In this document: one piece after another, positions 53,791 to 62,560 of the stretch | Layout of the letters: each line of letters begins with the position of its first letter | How positions within the stretch are numbered: position 1 is the stretch's first letter | Assembly (NCBI RefSeq): GCF_014851865.1 | Contig: NZ_JACVAM010000002.1 | Coordinates: forward strand, 434,001-498,000 | Direction: 5' to 3' | DNA length: 64,000 bases | DNA from: Pseudomonas sp. PDM16 | Lineage (GTDB): Bacteria; Pseudomonadota; Gammaproteobacteria; Pseudomonadales; Pseudomonadaceae | Notes under the pieces: model-generated | Seen by the model: the letters and a program-made list of their open reading frames with translations, nothing else | What the model was told of the DNA's origin: nothing | Databases searched by the model: none | Program-made: the position numbers and the translations under genes

Positions 53791-54357
53791 TCAGTTCAGC
53801 CCGTAGCGTTTCAGCTCGTCGGCAGTGAGCACCTTCATGCGTTGTGGCTCGATGGCCTGCATGTCGCTGGCCAGCTTGGGCGCCACGCCCATGTCGCGCA
53901 GGTAGCCGGCCGGGTTGGCGGGCATGCCGGCCAGGCGCGACTGGGCGGACTCGCCGGCCGGGAAGTGTGGGCGGTGCAGGCCGACGTGGCCGCGCACAGT
54001 GCGTTTGCGCCCGGCGGCGAGCAGGTAGACGCAGCTGCCCTGGCACACGCCGGTAGACGGCACCAGCGCTTCGAAACCGGTCTCGCGCAGCAGGCGACCC
54101 ATGCGCATGGCCTCGGCGGAGCTACCGCCGATGCTGTCGAGCAGGAGGATCTTGCGGGCGAACTTGCCGGGATGGGCCTGCAGGCCCTTGAACAGCGCCT
54201 CGTAGTCGCCGGGGGCGATCTCCTCGGAAATCTTGGCGATCAGGACGTGGCCGAGGGGCTTCTGCTCGGCGGCCTCGATCTCGACCTTGGCGGAGGCGGC
54301 AGTCGAGAGCGAGGCGGCGATGGCGAGGAGCAGGCTACGGGCGAGAGTGCGGTTCAT
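53791..54357 (-). CDS. Exported ClpP/crotonase-like protein (COG3904 type)
   Basis: A 188-residue protein with a signal peptide (about 1-23, ending TAASA) and a ClpP-like core: LLLDSIGGSSAEAMRMGRLL (about 71-90) and CQGSCVYLLAAG (about 105-116), where Ser108 sits at the ClpP nucleophile position. His128 or His131 (GLHRPHFPAG) could complete the triad. It may be a periplasmic peptidase; the family is not characterised. The start at 54357 is set by the signal peptide. It is a single gene between the SulP and MFS genes. Confidence 0.8.
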   Translation of the reverse strand: MNRTLARSLLLAIAASLSTAASAKVEIEAAEQKPLGHVLIAKISEEIAPGDYEALFKGLQAHPGKFARKILLLDSIGGSSAEAMRMGRLLRETGFEALVPSTGVCQGSCVYLLAAGRKRTVRGHVGLHRPHFPAGESAQSRLAGMPANPAGYLRDMGVAPKLASDMQAIEPQRMKVLTADELKRYGLN

Positions 54358-54419
54358 GGCGCCACTTGTACGGGAAAAGGACGCCGAAGATACCTGGCCC
54401 GCACGTGGCGTGCATCTGT

Positions 54420-55607
54420 TCAGGCGCGCTTGTGTACCTGCCAGGCCCATGCGAACAGTGCCAAACCGAGCAGGGCGGTGATGGCGCCGATGTAGCCGGT
54501 GACGGTCCAGCCCATGCCGGCGCTGATAGCCATGCCGCCGAGCCAGGGGCCGAGTGCGTTGGCCAGGTTGAAGGCTGCGTGGTTGGACGCCGCCGCCAGG
54601 GTTTGCGCGCCCGTGGCCACATCCATCAGGTGGGTCTGCAGGGCCGGGCCGAGGGCGATCATGGTGCCCAGGGCAAAGGTCGCCAGCAGCATGCTGGTCA
54701 GATGCTGGGCCGCGAGCGGGAAGAGCAGCAGCACCAGGGTGCTCCAGGCCAGAATCCAGGCCACTGCCTTGAAACGCAGGCGATCGAACAGCCAGCCGCC
54801 GACCATGTTGCCGAGAATGCCGCCGGCACCGAACACCGCCAGCGTCACTGGAATCCAGCCGGGCTGGGCACCGGTGACTTCCAGTAGGGTCGGGGCCACG
54901 TAGCTGAACACGCAGAACATGCCGGCGAAGCCTATGGAGCCGATGGCCATGGCCAGCCAGATGGGCGCCCGGTTGAAGGCCTTCAGCTCACCAATGGGGC
55001 TGCTGCGCACCTCGTTGCGATCCAGCGGCATGAACAGGGCGACCATGGCGATGGTGGTCACGGCGATCACCCCGACCAGGGCGAAGGCATAGCGCCAGCT
55101 CAGGTGCTGACCCAGCCAGGTGGCCAGCGGGTTGCCGACGAGAATGGCGATGGTCAAGCCGGCTAGCACCCGGCTCACCGCCTTGGCGCGCTTGTGTGGG
55201 GGCGCCATGGAGGCCGCCACCAGCATGGCAATGCCGAAGTAGGCGCCATGCGGCAGGCCGGCGATGAAGCGGAACAGCATCAGCGAGGCGTAGTCGGGGG
55301 CCAGCGCGCTGGCAAAGTTGCCGAGGGCGAAGCAGCCCATCAGCAGCAACAGCAGGTGGCGGCGGAAAAGTCGCGCGCCGAGCAGTGCGAGGACCGGCGC
55401 GCCGACCACTACGCCGAGGGCGTAGGCGCTGATCACATGGCCGACCTGAGGCTCGCTGACGGACAGGTCGCGCGCCACCTCGGGCATCAGCCCCATGATG
55501 GAGAACTCTCCAGTGCCGATGGCGAAACCGCCGAGGGCCAGCGCCAGTTCGATCAGGATGATGGCGCCGCGCGACAACGGCGGCGCGGAGGAAACAGCGG
55601 CTTGCAT
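54420..55607 (-). CDS. MFS transporter, 12-helix drug/sugar efflux type (AraJ/YdhP-like)
   Basis: A 395-residue major-facilitator protein with about 12 membrane helices. It opens IELALALGGFAIGTGEFSIMGLMPEVARDL, typical of the AraJ/YdhP/PbuE subgroup (DHA1), which export arabinose-like sugars, purines or drugs. The motif GARLFRRHLLLLL marks the loop between helices 2 and 3. The start at 55607 has only a weak purine site. The substrate is unknown. Confidence 0.9.
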   Translation of the reverse strand: MQAAVSSAPPLSRGAIILIELALALGGFAIGTGEFSIMGLMPEVARDLSVSEPQVGHVISAYALGVVVGAPVLALLGARLFRRHLLLLLMGCFALGNFASALAPDYASLMLFRFIAGLPHGAYFGIAMLVAASMAPPHKRAKAVSRVLAGLTIAILVGNPLATWLGQHLSWRYAFALVGVIAVTTIAMVALFMPLDRNEVRSSPIGELKAFNRAPIWLAMAIGSIGFAGMFCVFSYVAPTLLEVTGAQPGWIPVTLAVFGAGGILGNMVGGWLFDRLRFKAVAWILAWSTLVLLLFPLAAQHLTSMLLATFALGTMIALGPALQTHLMDVATGAQTLAAASNHAAFNLANALGPWLGGMAISAGMGWTVTGYIGAITALLGLALFAWAWQVHKRA

Positions 55608-55702
55608 GCAGGGCTTCTCGCGATGAAAAGCGCGGCATTGTACGTCACTGGTTGCTTGCGAAGGCTCTGGAAGGGGCTTCTCCGGATGAGCGGCTGGCTC
55701 GG

Positions 55703-56629
55703 CTACAGGTCTTCCAGGCCGAATGCATCGGCAATAACGGACTTGGTGCCTGCATCGTCCAGAGGCACGTTCACGTCGTTGGCCTGTTTGTAGCTTTCTA
55801 CCAGTTCCATCCTCATGGCCTTTACCACCCGGTCGGATGTCAGCGCCTGCAAGATCTTGCGTTTGGTCGTGCAGCCGATGAGATGGCTCATCTTTTCGGT
55901 GTCGCCACCGAACAGAGCCCTGGCGGTCAACAGGTAGAGGCTTTCTACGTCGCTGTCGCTGACGCCGTCTGCGTCCAACAGCGCTACATCGAAGATCTCT
56001 ACCAGTTTGGGATCGCGACCTTGGCGGGGAAGAATCCTGAAAAGCCGCCAGATGTGGCCATTGGTGATGACCGCCCAGGGAGCGGAAAGGCTGGTGGCAT
56101 AGTTGATTGCCTGGTCTCGAACACTGTTGCCGAGCTTGGTGCGCACGCTCTTGCATTCGATGACCAGAAATATCTGGCCGTCTTTCTTCAGCGCTATATC
56201 CACGCGCTTGCCGAGCGTACGGACCTCGGTGTCGATTTCTTCGTGGCTGTATCCGAGCGCGTTGATCAGGCTGTCGATCACCCAGATGCGCACGTTCTCT
56301 TCCGAGGTCTTTTCGGCAAGGTCCATGGCGACCAGCCGAGGATGCAGCGATTTGAACCCGGTGCGAATGCTGTCGAGATGCTCCTGGCGTATTTCTTCCC
56401 TGGTTCTGCGCTGACGGGGCTTGCGTTCGGCAACTTCTTGAGCCTGCTCCGTCTCGTTCTTGATGGCTGCATTTTCAAGCGGCGTCGGGTCGACGAGTTC
56501 GACGGTGAATATGCTGCTGCACTTTTGGCAGCGTGCAGGCTTACCGAGTTGATGGCGGTTTTTTTCACGGAGTTTGTAACGAGTACCACACTCGTCGCAG
56601 ACGGTTACGCCAATCACGTCATCAGTCAT
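55703..56629 (-). CDS. Standalone HsdR-N-type nuclease with N-terminal zinc ribbon
   Basis: A 308-residue protein. An N-terminal zinc ribbon (C11-x2-C14 ... C34-x2-C37, MJ0042 type) is followed by a basic linker (about 60-85) and an HSDR_N endonuclease-like domain (about 85-235). PD-(D/E)xK residues are visible: Asp144 (KRVDIAL), Glu158 and Lys160 (LVIECKS), plus the HsdR-type Q173-x3-Y177 motif. No methylase, specificity or helicase gene is adjacent. Function is unknown; a nuclease role in defence or DNA maintenance is plausible. GGAG precedes the ATG. Confidence 0.82.
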   Translation of the reverse strand: MTDDVIGVTVCDECGTRYKLREKNRHQLGKPARCQKCSSIFTVELVDPTPLENAAIKNETEQAQEVAERKPRQRRTREEIRQEHLDSIRTGFKSLHPRLVAMDLAEKTSEENVRIWVIDSLINALGYSHEEIDTEVRTLGKRVDIALKKDGQIFLVIECKSVRTKLGNSVRDQAINYATSLSAPWAVITNGHIWRLFRILPRQGRDPKLVEIFDVALLDADGVSDSDVESLYLLTARALFGGDTEKMSHLIGCTTKRKILQALTSDRVVKAMRMELVESYKQANDVNVPLDDAGTKSVIADAFGLEDL

Positions 56630-56787
56630 TGCAGCTCCTTGCAGGCAATTGAATGCGGCCGTCGGGCCCTTGTCCTCTCGTCTGATCCGGCAGGCCTAAT
56701 AGGTACGTTTCATAGGGTTATATCCACTCTGCTGGCCGATTGCCAGTTAGCGGATGGTGGATAGTGTGCAGGAGGGCGTAGGGGGAT

Positions 56788-56810
56788 CGTGCAGGTGTTG
56801 CACCTGCACG
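56788..56810. repeat. 10-bp perfect hairpin between two leftward genes
   Basis: CGTGCAGGTG (56788-56797), TTG, and the complement (56801-56810). It lies 10 bp past the stop of the DUF998 gene. It lacks a T-run on that strand, so either a weak terminator or a regulatory site for the nuclease gene. Confidence 0.5.
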
Positions 56811-56820
56811 GTGTTTTACT

Positions 56821-57441
56821 TCAGGCGCGCCGGAGCATCATCCAGGCCAGTGCTCCCGTCCATACCACCGAGGCGCCGTAGTTGAGTCGCTGATACAGTC
56901 CAAAGCCGTTGTGCGCCTCCACTGCCGCCGCCATGAGCGGCAGGGTGCCGACAGCCACCACGGTGCACAGCAGCGAGAACAGGGCGAAGCGGCGGCTGCC
57001 GAGTTCGCGCGGGGCGGTGGCGATCCACAGGGCGCTGGCCAGGACCAGGCTGATGAACATGACCAGCCCGGCGACGTTGTGGATCTGTTGGGTACTCGAC
57101 GGTGATTCCAGCCCGCACCCGACATCGCACGAGAAGTAACCGGTGAAGAAGCTGGCGACACCGTGGGCCGCGATCAGCAGGGCTGACAGCCTCGCCAGGA
57201 AGCCGGGGAAGCGGCGCCAGACCGCCAGGCCGAAAGCGATGAAGAGCAGCCCCAGCGGATAGTTGTTCAGTAGCGGCGACCAGGCATGAGTCGGTGCGCC
57301 TACCGCGCCGAGTTCGCTCATGGCCTGGTTGATGTGACTGTATCCGGGATAGGCGAGGCCGGCGGTGAAGACACCGACGGCCAGCCAGAAGGGAATCAGC
57401 AGCCCGGCCAGGGTGGTCGAGCGCAGATTGCCGTGCGGCAT
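56821..57441 (-). CDS. DUF998 family membrane protein
   Basis: A 206-residue protein with about six membrane helices, recognised as DUF998 from YPGYSHINQAMSELGAVGAPT and the SGYFPCD-like FTGYFSCDVGCG. The family is of unknown function and occurs in many bacteria and archaea. It lies 42 bp downstream of the GST gene on the same strand and may be co-transcribed with it. Confidence 0.85.
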   Translation of the reverse strand: MPHGNLRSTTLAGLLIPFWLAVGVFTAGLAYPGYSHINQAMSELGAVGAPTHAWSPLLNNYPLGLLFIAFGLAVWRRFPGFLARLSALLIAAHGVASFFTGYFSCDVGCGLESPSSTQQIHNVAGLVMFISLVLASALWIATAPRELGSRRFALFSLLCTVVAVGTLPLMAAAVEAHNGFGLYQRLNYGASVVWTGALAWMMLRRA

Positions 57442-57483
57442 GATGAACTCCTTGTCAGGGCCGGCGGTGTTCCGCCGGCATGG

Positions 57484-58188
57484 TCAGGCGCGATTCGGAA
57501 TGGCCAGGCCCCGCTGTACCGCCGGGCGGGCCAGGAACGCATCGAGCACACGGCGCACGTTGGTGAAGCGGTCGAATTCCACCAGTTCGCCGGCTTCGTA
57601 GAAGCCGATCAGGTTGCGTATCCAGGGGAAGGTGGCGATGTCGGCGATGCTGTAGGCGTCACCCATGATCCAGTCGCGGCCCTGCAGGTGCTTGTCGAGC
57701 ACGCCGAGCAGGCGTGCCGATTCAGCCACGTAACGGTCACGCGGGCGTTTGTCCTCGTACTCCTTGCCGGCGAATTTGTGGAAGAAGCCGAGCTGGCCGA
57801 ACATCGGGCCCACGCCCCCCATCTGGAACATCAGCCACTGGATGCACTGGTAGCGTGCGGCTGGGTCCTGCGGCAGCAGTTGGCCGGTCTTGTCGGCAAG
57901 GTAGATGAGGATGGCGCCGGACTCGAACAGGGCCAAAGGCTGACCGTTCGGGCCGTCGGGGTCGAGGATGGCGGGAATCTTGTTGTTCGGGTTGAGGGAG
58001 AGGAACTCGGGGCTGAGCTGGTCGTTGGTGTCGAAGCTGACCAGATGTGGCTCGTAGGCCAGGCCTGTCTCCTCCAGCATGATCGAGACCTTGACGCCGT
58101 TGGGCGTGGGCAGCGAATAGAGCTGCAGGCGCTCGGGCTGGGAGGCGGGCCATTTGCGCGTGATGGCGTAGGCGGAGAGGTCTGGCAT
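57484..58188 (-). CDS. Glutathione S-transferase, nu-class (YfcG/YghU-like)
   Basis: A 234-residue GST. The N-terminal thioredoxin-fold domain (about 18-105) has YSLPTPNGVKVSIMLEETG and PALFESGAILIYLADKTG-like ALFESGAILIYLA, with Asn30 in TPNG positioned as in YfcG. The helical domain follows (about 115-225, DWIMGDAYSIADIATFPW). Such enzymes have disulfide reductase activity with glutathione. The protein is cytoplasmic. Confidence 0.92.
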   Translation of the reverse strand: MPDLSAYAITRKWPASQPERLQLYSLPTPNGVKVSIMLEETGLAYEPHLVSFDTNDQLSPEFLSLNPNNKIPAILDPDGPNGQPLALFESGAILIYLADKTGQLLPQDPAARYQCIQWLMFQMGGVGPMFGQLGFFHKFAGKEYEDKRPRDRYVAESARLLGVLDKHLQGRDWIMGDAYSIADIATFPWIRNLIGFYEAGELVEFDRFTNVRRVLDAFLARPAVQRGLAIPNRA

Positions 58189-58314
58189 GGGGACTCCAGG
58201 GATTTGGCTAGGTGGTCAGGATAACTATCTGTGGAGAGGAGCGACATCCTTACCTGACTGATCAGAAGCCGGTATGGTTCGCCCTTGTTGTTTCACTCGG
58301 TCACGGAGAACCCC

Positions 58315-58752
58315 ATGAGCCTGCACGGCACTTACGATGCGCAGAACATCTTCGCCAAGATCATTCGCGGCGAGGCCCCTTGCTACAAGCTGTACGAGGA
58401 CGATGACGTACTCGCCTTCCTCGACCTGTTCCCGCAGTCCTATGGCCATTGCCTGGTGATTCCGAAAAAGGCCGAGGCACGCAACATCCTGGAAATCGAC
58501 GACGCCAACCTGGCCAAGGTGATGGCCGTGGTGCGCAAGCTGACCCAGGCAGTGGTGGACGAGCTGGAGCCGGCCGGTGTGCAGGTGGCGCAGTTCAACG
58601 GCGCGCCGGCCGGGCAGACGGTGTTCCACATTCATGTGCATATCGTGCCGCGCTACGAGGGTGACAAACTCGGCATCCACGCCACCAACCAGGCCGATCC
58701 GGCGGAGCTCGTGAAGCTCCAGGAGCGGCTGGTGAAGCGTATCGCCGGCTGA
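58315..58752 (+). CDS. HIT-family nucleotide-binding protein
   Basis: A 145-residue histidine-triad protein. It has the C-terminal HIT motif HIHVHIVPRY and an N-terminal IFAKIIRGEAPCYKLYEDDD typical of the Hint branch, which hydrolyse adenosine 5'-phosphoramidates and acyl-adenylates. The start at 58315 follows CACGGAG; an upstream ATG at 58285 has no good site. It is a single gene with a strong terminator. Confidence 0.94.
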   Translation: MSLHGTYDAQNIFAKIIRGEAPCYKLYEDDDVLAFLDLFPQSYGHCLVIPKKAEARNILEIDDANLAKVMAVVRKLTQAVVDELEPAGVQVAQFNGAPAGQTVFHIHVHIVPRYEGDKLGIHATNQADPAELVKLQERLVKRIAG

Positions 58753-58785
58753 GCCAGAGGCGTCCGGCACCTGTTGTAGTGAACA

Positions 58786-58823
58786 CGAACGCCGCAGCTC
58801 TTCGGGTTGCGGCGTTCGTTTTT
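58786..58823 (+). terminator. Rho-independent terminator of the HIT gene
   Basis: An 11-bp stem CGAACGCCGCA (58786-58796) with complement 58808-58818, then TTTTT. Confidence 0.9.
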
Positions 58824-58854
58824 CTGCGGGTCGAGCGGTCATGGGGGCTGGCGG

Positions 58855-59124
58855 TCAGCCGTTCTGGTTGCTGGCGCGGCCACCCCATTCGAGGAAGCGC
58901 ACCTTGTGTACTTCGCCCAGGCTGTCGCGGTAGACCATGACGCTGGATACCACACCGGTCTTGTCCGAGTTGTCAGTTCGATGCAGGACGCTGGCGACGT
59001 CCAGCTGCATGCCGTAGTGGTAGTCCACGACCGGTGCGTGGCTGTCGAGTTCGGTGGCGCTTTCGGCAAAGGCGAAGGGGGCGGCGCTGGAAATGATGGC
59101 GGAGACGATGGAGGCGATTTTCAT
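58855..59124 (-). CDS. DUF2790 domain exported protein
   Basis: An 89-residue exported protein. A signal peptide (about 1-20, ending FAFA) is followed by VVDYHYGMQLDVASVLHRTDN and VVSSVMVYRDSLGEVHKVRFLEWG, the DUF2790 pattern found as many small paralogs in pseudomonads. The function is unknown. ATG 59124 is preceded by GGGAGAAACC. Confidence 0.88.
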   Translation of the reverse strand: MKIASIVSAIISSAAPFAFAESATELDSHAPVVDYHYGMQLDVASVLHRTDNSDKTGVVSSVMVYRDSLGEVHKVRFLEWGGRASNQNG

Positions 59125-59474
59125 GGTGGTTTCTCCCAGTTGATCGAGTGAGGTCGCCGGGAAGGCCGTCAGCCTGTGTGCGCGTTCGGACGGCGCGCGG
59201 GTCGCTGCGGCGGCTTGCATCGGTTCGCTCTGCGGAGCCATGAAACCACCGGCATCGGGAGTGTTAGAAATCGAAGCCTTTGCTAGTGGGCATCACTCGT
59301 GTCGATGTCGAGGCTCGCTGGGCAGATGCGAGCTGCCGTGGTGGGAGCGGCTTCCGACTCGATCCCGCTGATCAGGCGAGTGGCATGCGGCGTGAGCCGC
59401 CAGGCGGTGTTCGCCACACTGTGCAGGGTGATACCGGCCGCCGAACCTGTTGATCGGCGGCCGTGCCTGCTCTC
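59125..59474. other. 350-bp gene-free region
   Basis: Mostly GC-rich with no supported gene. It contains a 9-bp inverted repeat, CGGCCGCCG (59435-59443) with complement 59455-59463, just past the isochorismatase gene on its transcribed side. The hairpin lacks a T-run. Confidence 0.6.
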
Positions 59475-60101
59475 TCAGCGAGACTGAATGGCGCGCTGGT
59501 TGGAGAGGTAGATGTTGTCTGGCTGCGGCACCTCGCCGGTTTCGAGGGCGTTGATCCACTCGTCCGTGCTGAGCACCGCGGCGAAGCCGGTATGCATGAC
59601 CACGGTGAACACGCGGTGGATTTCCTCGGCAGTGGCCGAGCCCATGGCGTTGCGGTAGGGCGGCGAGCCGGCGGCGTCGTGCAGCAGTTCGACCTTCCAG
59701 CTTTCGTGGTGGGCCTGGCGCACGGTGGAGTCGTCGCAGTTGTGGGTCATGTAGCCGATCACGCTGATGGTGTCGATCTGGTGCTGCTTCAGGTAGGCGG
59801 CCAGGTCGGTGCCGGCGAAGGAACTGGCCATCTGCTTCTGGATGAAGTGGTCCCGCGGGCGCTCGCCCACCAGCGGATGCAACTCGGCGTTGTGGCTGCC
59901 TGTGGCGAAGATCGGCGCGCTCTCCGGCAGCAGGTGCTGGATGACGATGACCGGGATGCCGGCGGCGGTGGCGGCGTCCATGGCGCGGCCGATGTTGGCC
60001 ATCGACTGCTCGATGGGTGGGTACTCGATGCGCAGGTTGCCGGTCACGTATTCGTTCTGCACATCGATGACGATCAGGGCGCGTTTCGGTTGCTGGCTCA
60101 T
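59475..60101 (-). CDS. Isochorismatase-family cysteine hydrolase
   Basis: A 208-residue hydrolase with the full family triad: Asp13 (VIDVQNEY), Lys89 (FIQKQMASSF) and Cys122 (GYMTHNCDDSTV). It could be an amidase such as nicotinamidase or ureidoacrylate/biuret-type; the substrate is not evident. GAGGAA precedes the ATG at 60101. It is divergent from a GlxA-type regulator with a 130-bp shared region, which probably controls it. Confidence 0.9.
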   Translation of the reverse strand: MSQQPKRALIVIDVQNEYVTGNLRIEYPPIEQSMANIGRAMDAATAAGIPVIVIQHLLPESAPIFATGSHNAELHPLVGERPRDHFIQKQMASSFAGTDLAAYLKQHQIDTISVIGYMTHNCDDSTVRQAHHESWKVELLHDAAGSPPYRNAMGSATAEEIHRVFTVVMHTGFAAVLSTDEWINALETGEVPQPDNIYLSNQRAIQSR

Positions 60102-60231
60102 GGTGGGTTCCTCTTGTTTTGCGGTGTGGTTGTTGATGGGTAGATTGTTCGCCTGCCACGCCCTTTGCTGTGAGTGGCCCTGAAGCCAGCTTGCGCTAAT
60201 ATCGGGCCAAAGCTCTGGCCTGGATAACGTC

Positions 60232-61179
60232 ATGCCTGCCCACCGCATCGCCGTGGTCGCTTTCGATCACATCACCCCGTTCCACCTGTCCGTGCCCTGC
60301 CTGGTGTTCGGTGATCTCGGGCCGGGCGGTGAGCTTTACGAGCTACGTGTGTGTGCCGCCGTAGTGGGCACGTTGCCCACTACGGCCGGCTTCGCCCTGC
60401 AGGTCGAGCACGGACTGGAGGCGCTTGAGTGGGCGCAGACGGTGATCGTGCCGAGCTGGCACGACCCGGAAGAACGGCCGCCGCAGGTGCTGCTGGATGC
60501 ACTGGTGGCGGCTCATGCGCGTGGCGCACGGATGGTCGGCCTGTGCCTGGGCGCCTATGTGCTGGCCGAGGCGGGGCTGCTCGACGGCCTTCGTGCCACG
60601 ACGCACTGGGCATGGGCGGCCGATTTTGCCGAGCGCTATCCGCAGGTGACGGTGGATGCCGATGTGCTCTATCTGGACGACGGCGGCCTGCTGACCTCTG
60701 CCGGCACCGCCGCCGGCATCGACTGTTGCCTGCATCTGCTGCGCCAGCAGCACGGCGCCGAGCTGGCCAACCGCGTGGCGCGGCGCCTGGTGGTACCGCC
60801 GCATCGCCAGGGTGGTCAGGCGCAGTTCATCGAGCAGCCGTTGCCGGCCACCTCGCGCGATGATCGCCTGGCCGGGCTGCTGGATTGGGTGCGTGCCCAT
60901 CTCGATCTGCCGCATACGCTGGACAGCCTGGCCGAGCGAGCGCTGATGAGCCGTCGCACATTCACACGCCACTTTCGCCAGCTCACCGGCGCCACCGTGG
61001 GCGACTGGCTGCTGACGGAGCGTCTGGCGCTGTGCCAGCGTCTGCTGGAGAGCACCGAGCAGAGCGTGGAGTCGATTGCGGTGCTGGCCGGATTCGGCTC
61101 TGCGGTATCGCTGCGTCATCATTTCGGCAGGACGTTCGGCCTGTCGCCCAGTGCGTGGCGGCATGCATTCCACGGCTAG
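60232..61179 (+). CDS. GlxA-type regulator (DJ-1/PfpI sensor plus AraC DNA-binding domain)
   Basis: A 315-residue regulator. The N-terminal DJ-1/PfpI-like domain (about 5-190) has the nucleophile-elbow region MVGLCLGAYVLAEAGLLDG with a Cys at the usual place. The C-terminal AraC double helix-turn-helix (about 220-313) has LAERALMSRRTFTRHFRQL and AVLAGFGSAVSLRHHFGRTF. It is divergent from the isochorismatase gene, a frequent pairing, and probably activates it. Confidence 0.92.
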   Translation: MPAHRIAVVAFDHITPFHLSVPCLVFGDLGPGGELYELRVCAAVVGTLPTTAGFALQVEHGLEALEWAQTVIVPSWHDPEERPPQVLLDALVAAHARGARMVGLCLGAYVLAEAGLLDGLRATTHWAWAADFAERYPQVTVDADVLYLDDGGLLTSAGTAAGIDCCLHLLRQQHGAELANRVARRLVVPPHRQGGQAQFIEQPLPATSRDDRLAGLLDWVRAHLDLPHTLDSLAERALMSRRTFTRHFRQLTGATVGDWLLTERLALCQRLLESTEQSVESIAVLAGFGSAVSLRHHFGRTFGLSPSAWRHAFHG

Positions 61180-61252
61180 TCGCCGATGGGGCGAGACGAG
61201 CGAGCGGGCAAAAAGAAGCCAGGCCCATGGCGGACCCGGCGGGGAGTGAAAC

Positions 61253-61612
61253 TCAGGAGGCGCTGGCGGGCTGACAGGTCAGCTTGGCTTCCGTACGGGC
61301 GCCGGCCGCTCGGCTGTCCACGCGCAGGGTCGCGCTTTCTCCGGGGGCGAGGCTGACCTTCTGCACCTGTACTTCGGTAGCCGTCGGGCCCGGATCGACT
61401 TCGCATTCCACGGCGCGCGCCTCGCGGTTGGTCAGCTTGAGGACCAGCGTGGCGTTGCCGGTGACCGGCCCGGAGCCGGTATTGTCCTGGGCAGTGAAGG
61501 GGCTGGTGCTGGTCTCCACCTTGAGTCCGTTGAGCTCTTCCGTCAGCTCGGGACCCGCCACGGCCAGCAGTGGCAGGGAGGCGGCGATGCCGCAGATCAG
61601 TATTCTGTTCAT
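61253..61612 (-). CDS. Small exported protein of unknown function
   Basis: A 119-residue protein with a signal peptide (MNRILICGIAASLPLLAVAG). The mature part looks like a single beta-sandwich domain (LVLKLTNREARAVECEVDPG, VSLAPGESATLRVDSRAA) with two cysteines (about 79 and 113) that could form a disulfide. I recognise no named family. GAGGAG precedes the ATG at 61612. Confidence 0.75.
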   Translation of the reverse strand: MNRILICGIAASLPLLAVAGPELTEELNGLKVETSTSPFTAQDNTGSGPVTGNATLVLKLTNREARAVECEVDPGPTATEVQVQKVSLAPGESATLRVDSRAAGARTEAKLTCQPASAS

Positions 61613-61759
61613 TGTCGAACTCCTCTTCGAATCGCTGATCTGTAGAGACCTGGGGCCGCGCCGAGGTTCAGGATTTCCGTTCATTGGTGCAGGGCCCTTG
61701 AGAGGAAGCGCTTCAGCGCCAATACTGCTTCGATTCCCCGATGCCCAAGGAGGGCTTCC

Positions 61760-62197
61760 ATGCGCCAGTTCTTCGCCGTTGTACCCCTGGTTCTGCTCGC
61801 AGGTTGTTCTTCGTTCCGCCCCGATGTCGAAAACATCACGCCCGTGCCCGAAGACCGCCTGCTGGCCTATCAGGAGGACTACGCAAACGGCGGTAGCCTG
61901 GTGGTGAACAGAGACATGGGGGTGATGGGGGGCGGTTGCTACGTCGCCATTGAGGTGGATCGCAAGCTCGCTGCCCGCATCGGCATGGCCGAGGTAGCAC
62001 GATTCGAAGTGCCCGCCGGCACCCGTGTGCTGGGGCTGAAGATAGATCCGCTCGACGATACCCTCTGCGGCATGGGCCGCCTGAACAAGGAAGTGGCCGT
62101 GAAGGTCGCGCCGGGCAGCACCCAGTACTTCCATATCGTCAGCGAGAACCGTGGCGGCTTCGATATCCGCCCGGATGCCAACCCGCCACAACCCTGA
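61760..62197 (+). CDS. Small lipoprotein of unknown function
   Basis: A 145-residue lipoprotein with lipobox LLAGC, Cys16 (VVPLVLLAGCSSF). A mature domain of about 125 residues follows with conserved-looking DRLLAYQEDYANGGSLVVNRDMG, then GTRVLGLKIDP and a Pro-rich end. It resembles small pseudomonad lipoproteins with a beta-rich DUF fold that I cannot name. It is followed 37 bp later by another small exported protein gene. Confidence 0.8.
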   Translation: MRQFFAVVPLVLLAGCSSFRPDVENITPVPEDRLLAYQEDYANGGSLVVNRDMGVMGGGCYVAIEVDRKLAARIGMAEVARFEVPAGTRVLGLKIDPLDDTLCGMGRLNKEVAVKVAPGSTQYFHIVSENRGGFDIRPDANPPQP

Positions 62198-62234
62198 GGG
62201 CTGTCGCCTGCCCGCGCCCAGCGAGGAGAGCACC

Positions 62235-62537
62235 ATGGACCGTACCAGGCCAATCGCCCTGGCCGCGTTGCTGATGATGGGCCTGCCGGCGCTGGCCGGC
62301 GAATGGCCGCCGGGTGTGCGCGACACCTTTCAGAAGAGCTGTGTGAACAGCGCCGGCCAGGCTCTCGGCCAGGCGCGCGCGCAGCAGTACTGCGAATGCA
62401 CGGTGCGGCGCATTGATCGCGATTTTTCCAGCGCCGAACTCGCCGCGCTGGAGAAGGCCGAGCTGCCCGAGCCGCTGGTCAAGCGGCTGCAACAGGTGTC
62501 CGGCCAGTGCCTGAATGAGCTGGGTGGGCAGGGCTAG
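62235..62537 (+). CDS. Small exported four-cysteine protein
   Basis: A 100-residue protein with a signal peptide (about 1-22, ending ALAG). The mature part is helical with four cysteines (36, 53, 55 and 92; C...C-x-C...C), suggesting two disulfides or a metal site, and RIDRDFSSAELAALE resembling an EF-hand-like helix. GAGGAG precedes the ATG at 62235. It is probably co-transcribed with the lipoprotein upstream. The function is unknown. Confidence 0.78.
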   Translation: MDRTRPIALAALLMMGLPALAGEWPPGVRDTFQKSCVNSAGQALGQARAQQYCECTVRRIDRDFSSAELAALEKAELPEPLVKRLQQVSGQCLNELGGQG

Positions 62538-62560
62538 CGGCGGCCACACGGCAATAGGCG

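Noticed and set aside
59435..59463. Hairpin as terminator of the isochorismatase gene
   Set aside because: A 9-bp perfect stem, but no T-run on the transcribed strand; kept only as a note in the intergenic entry.
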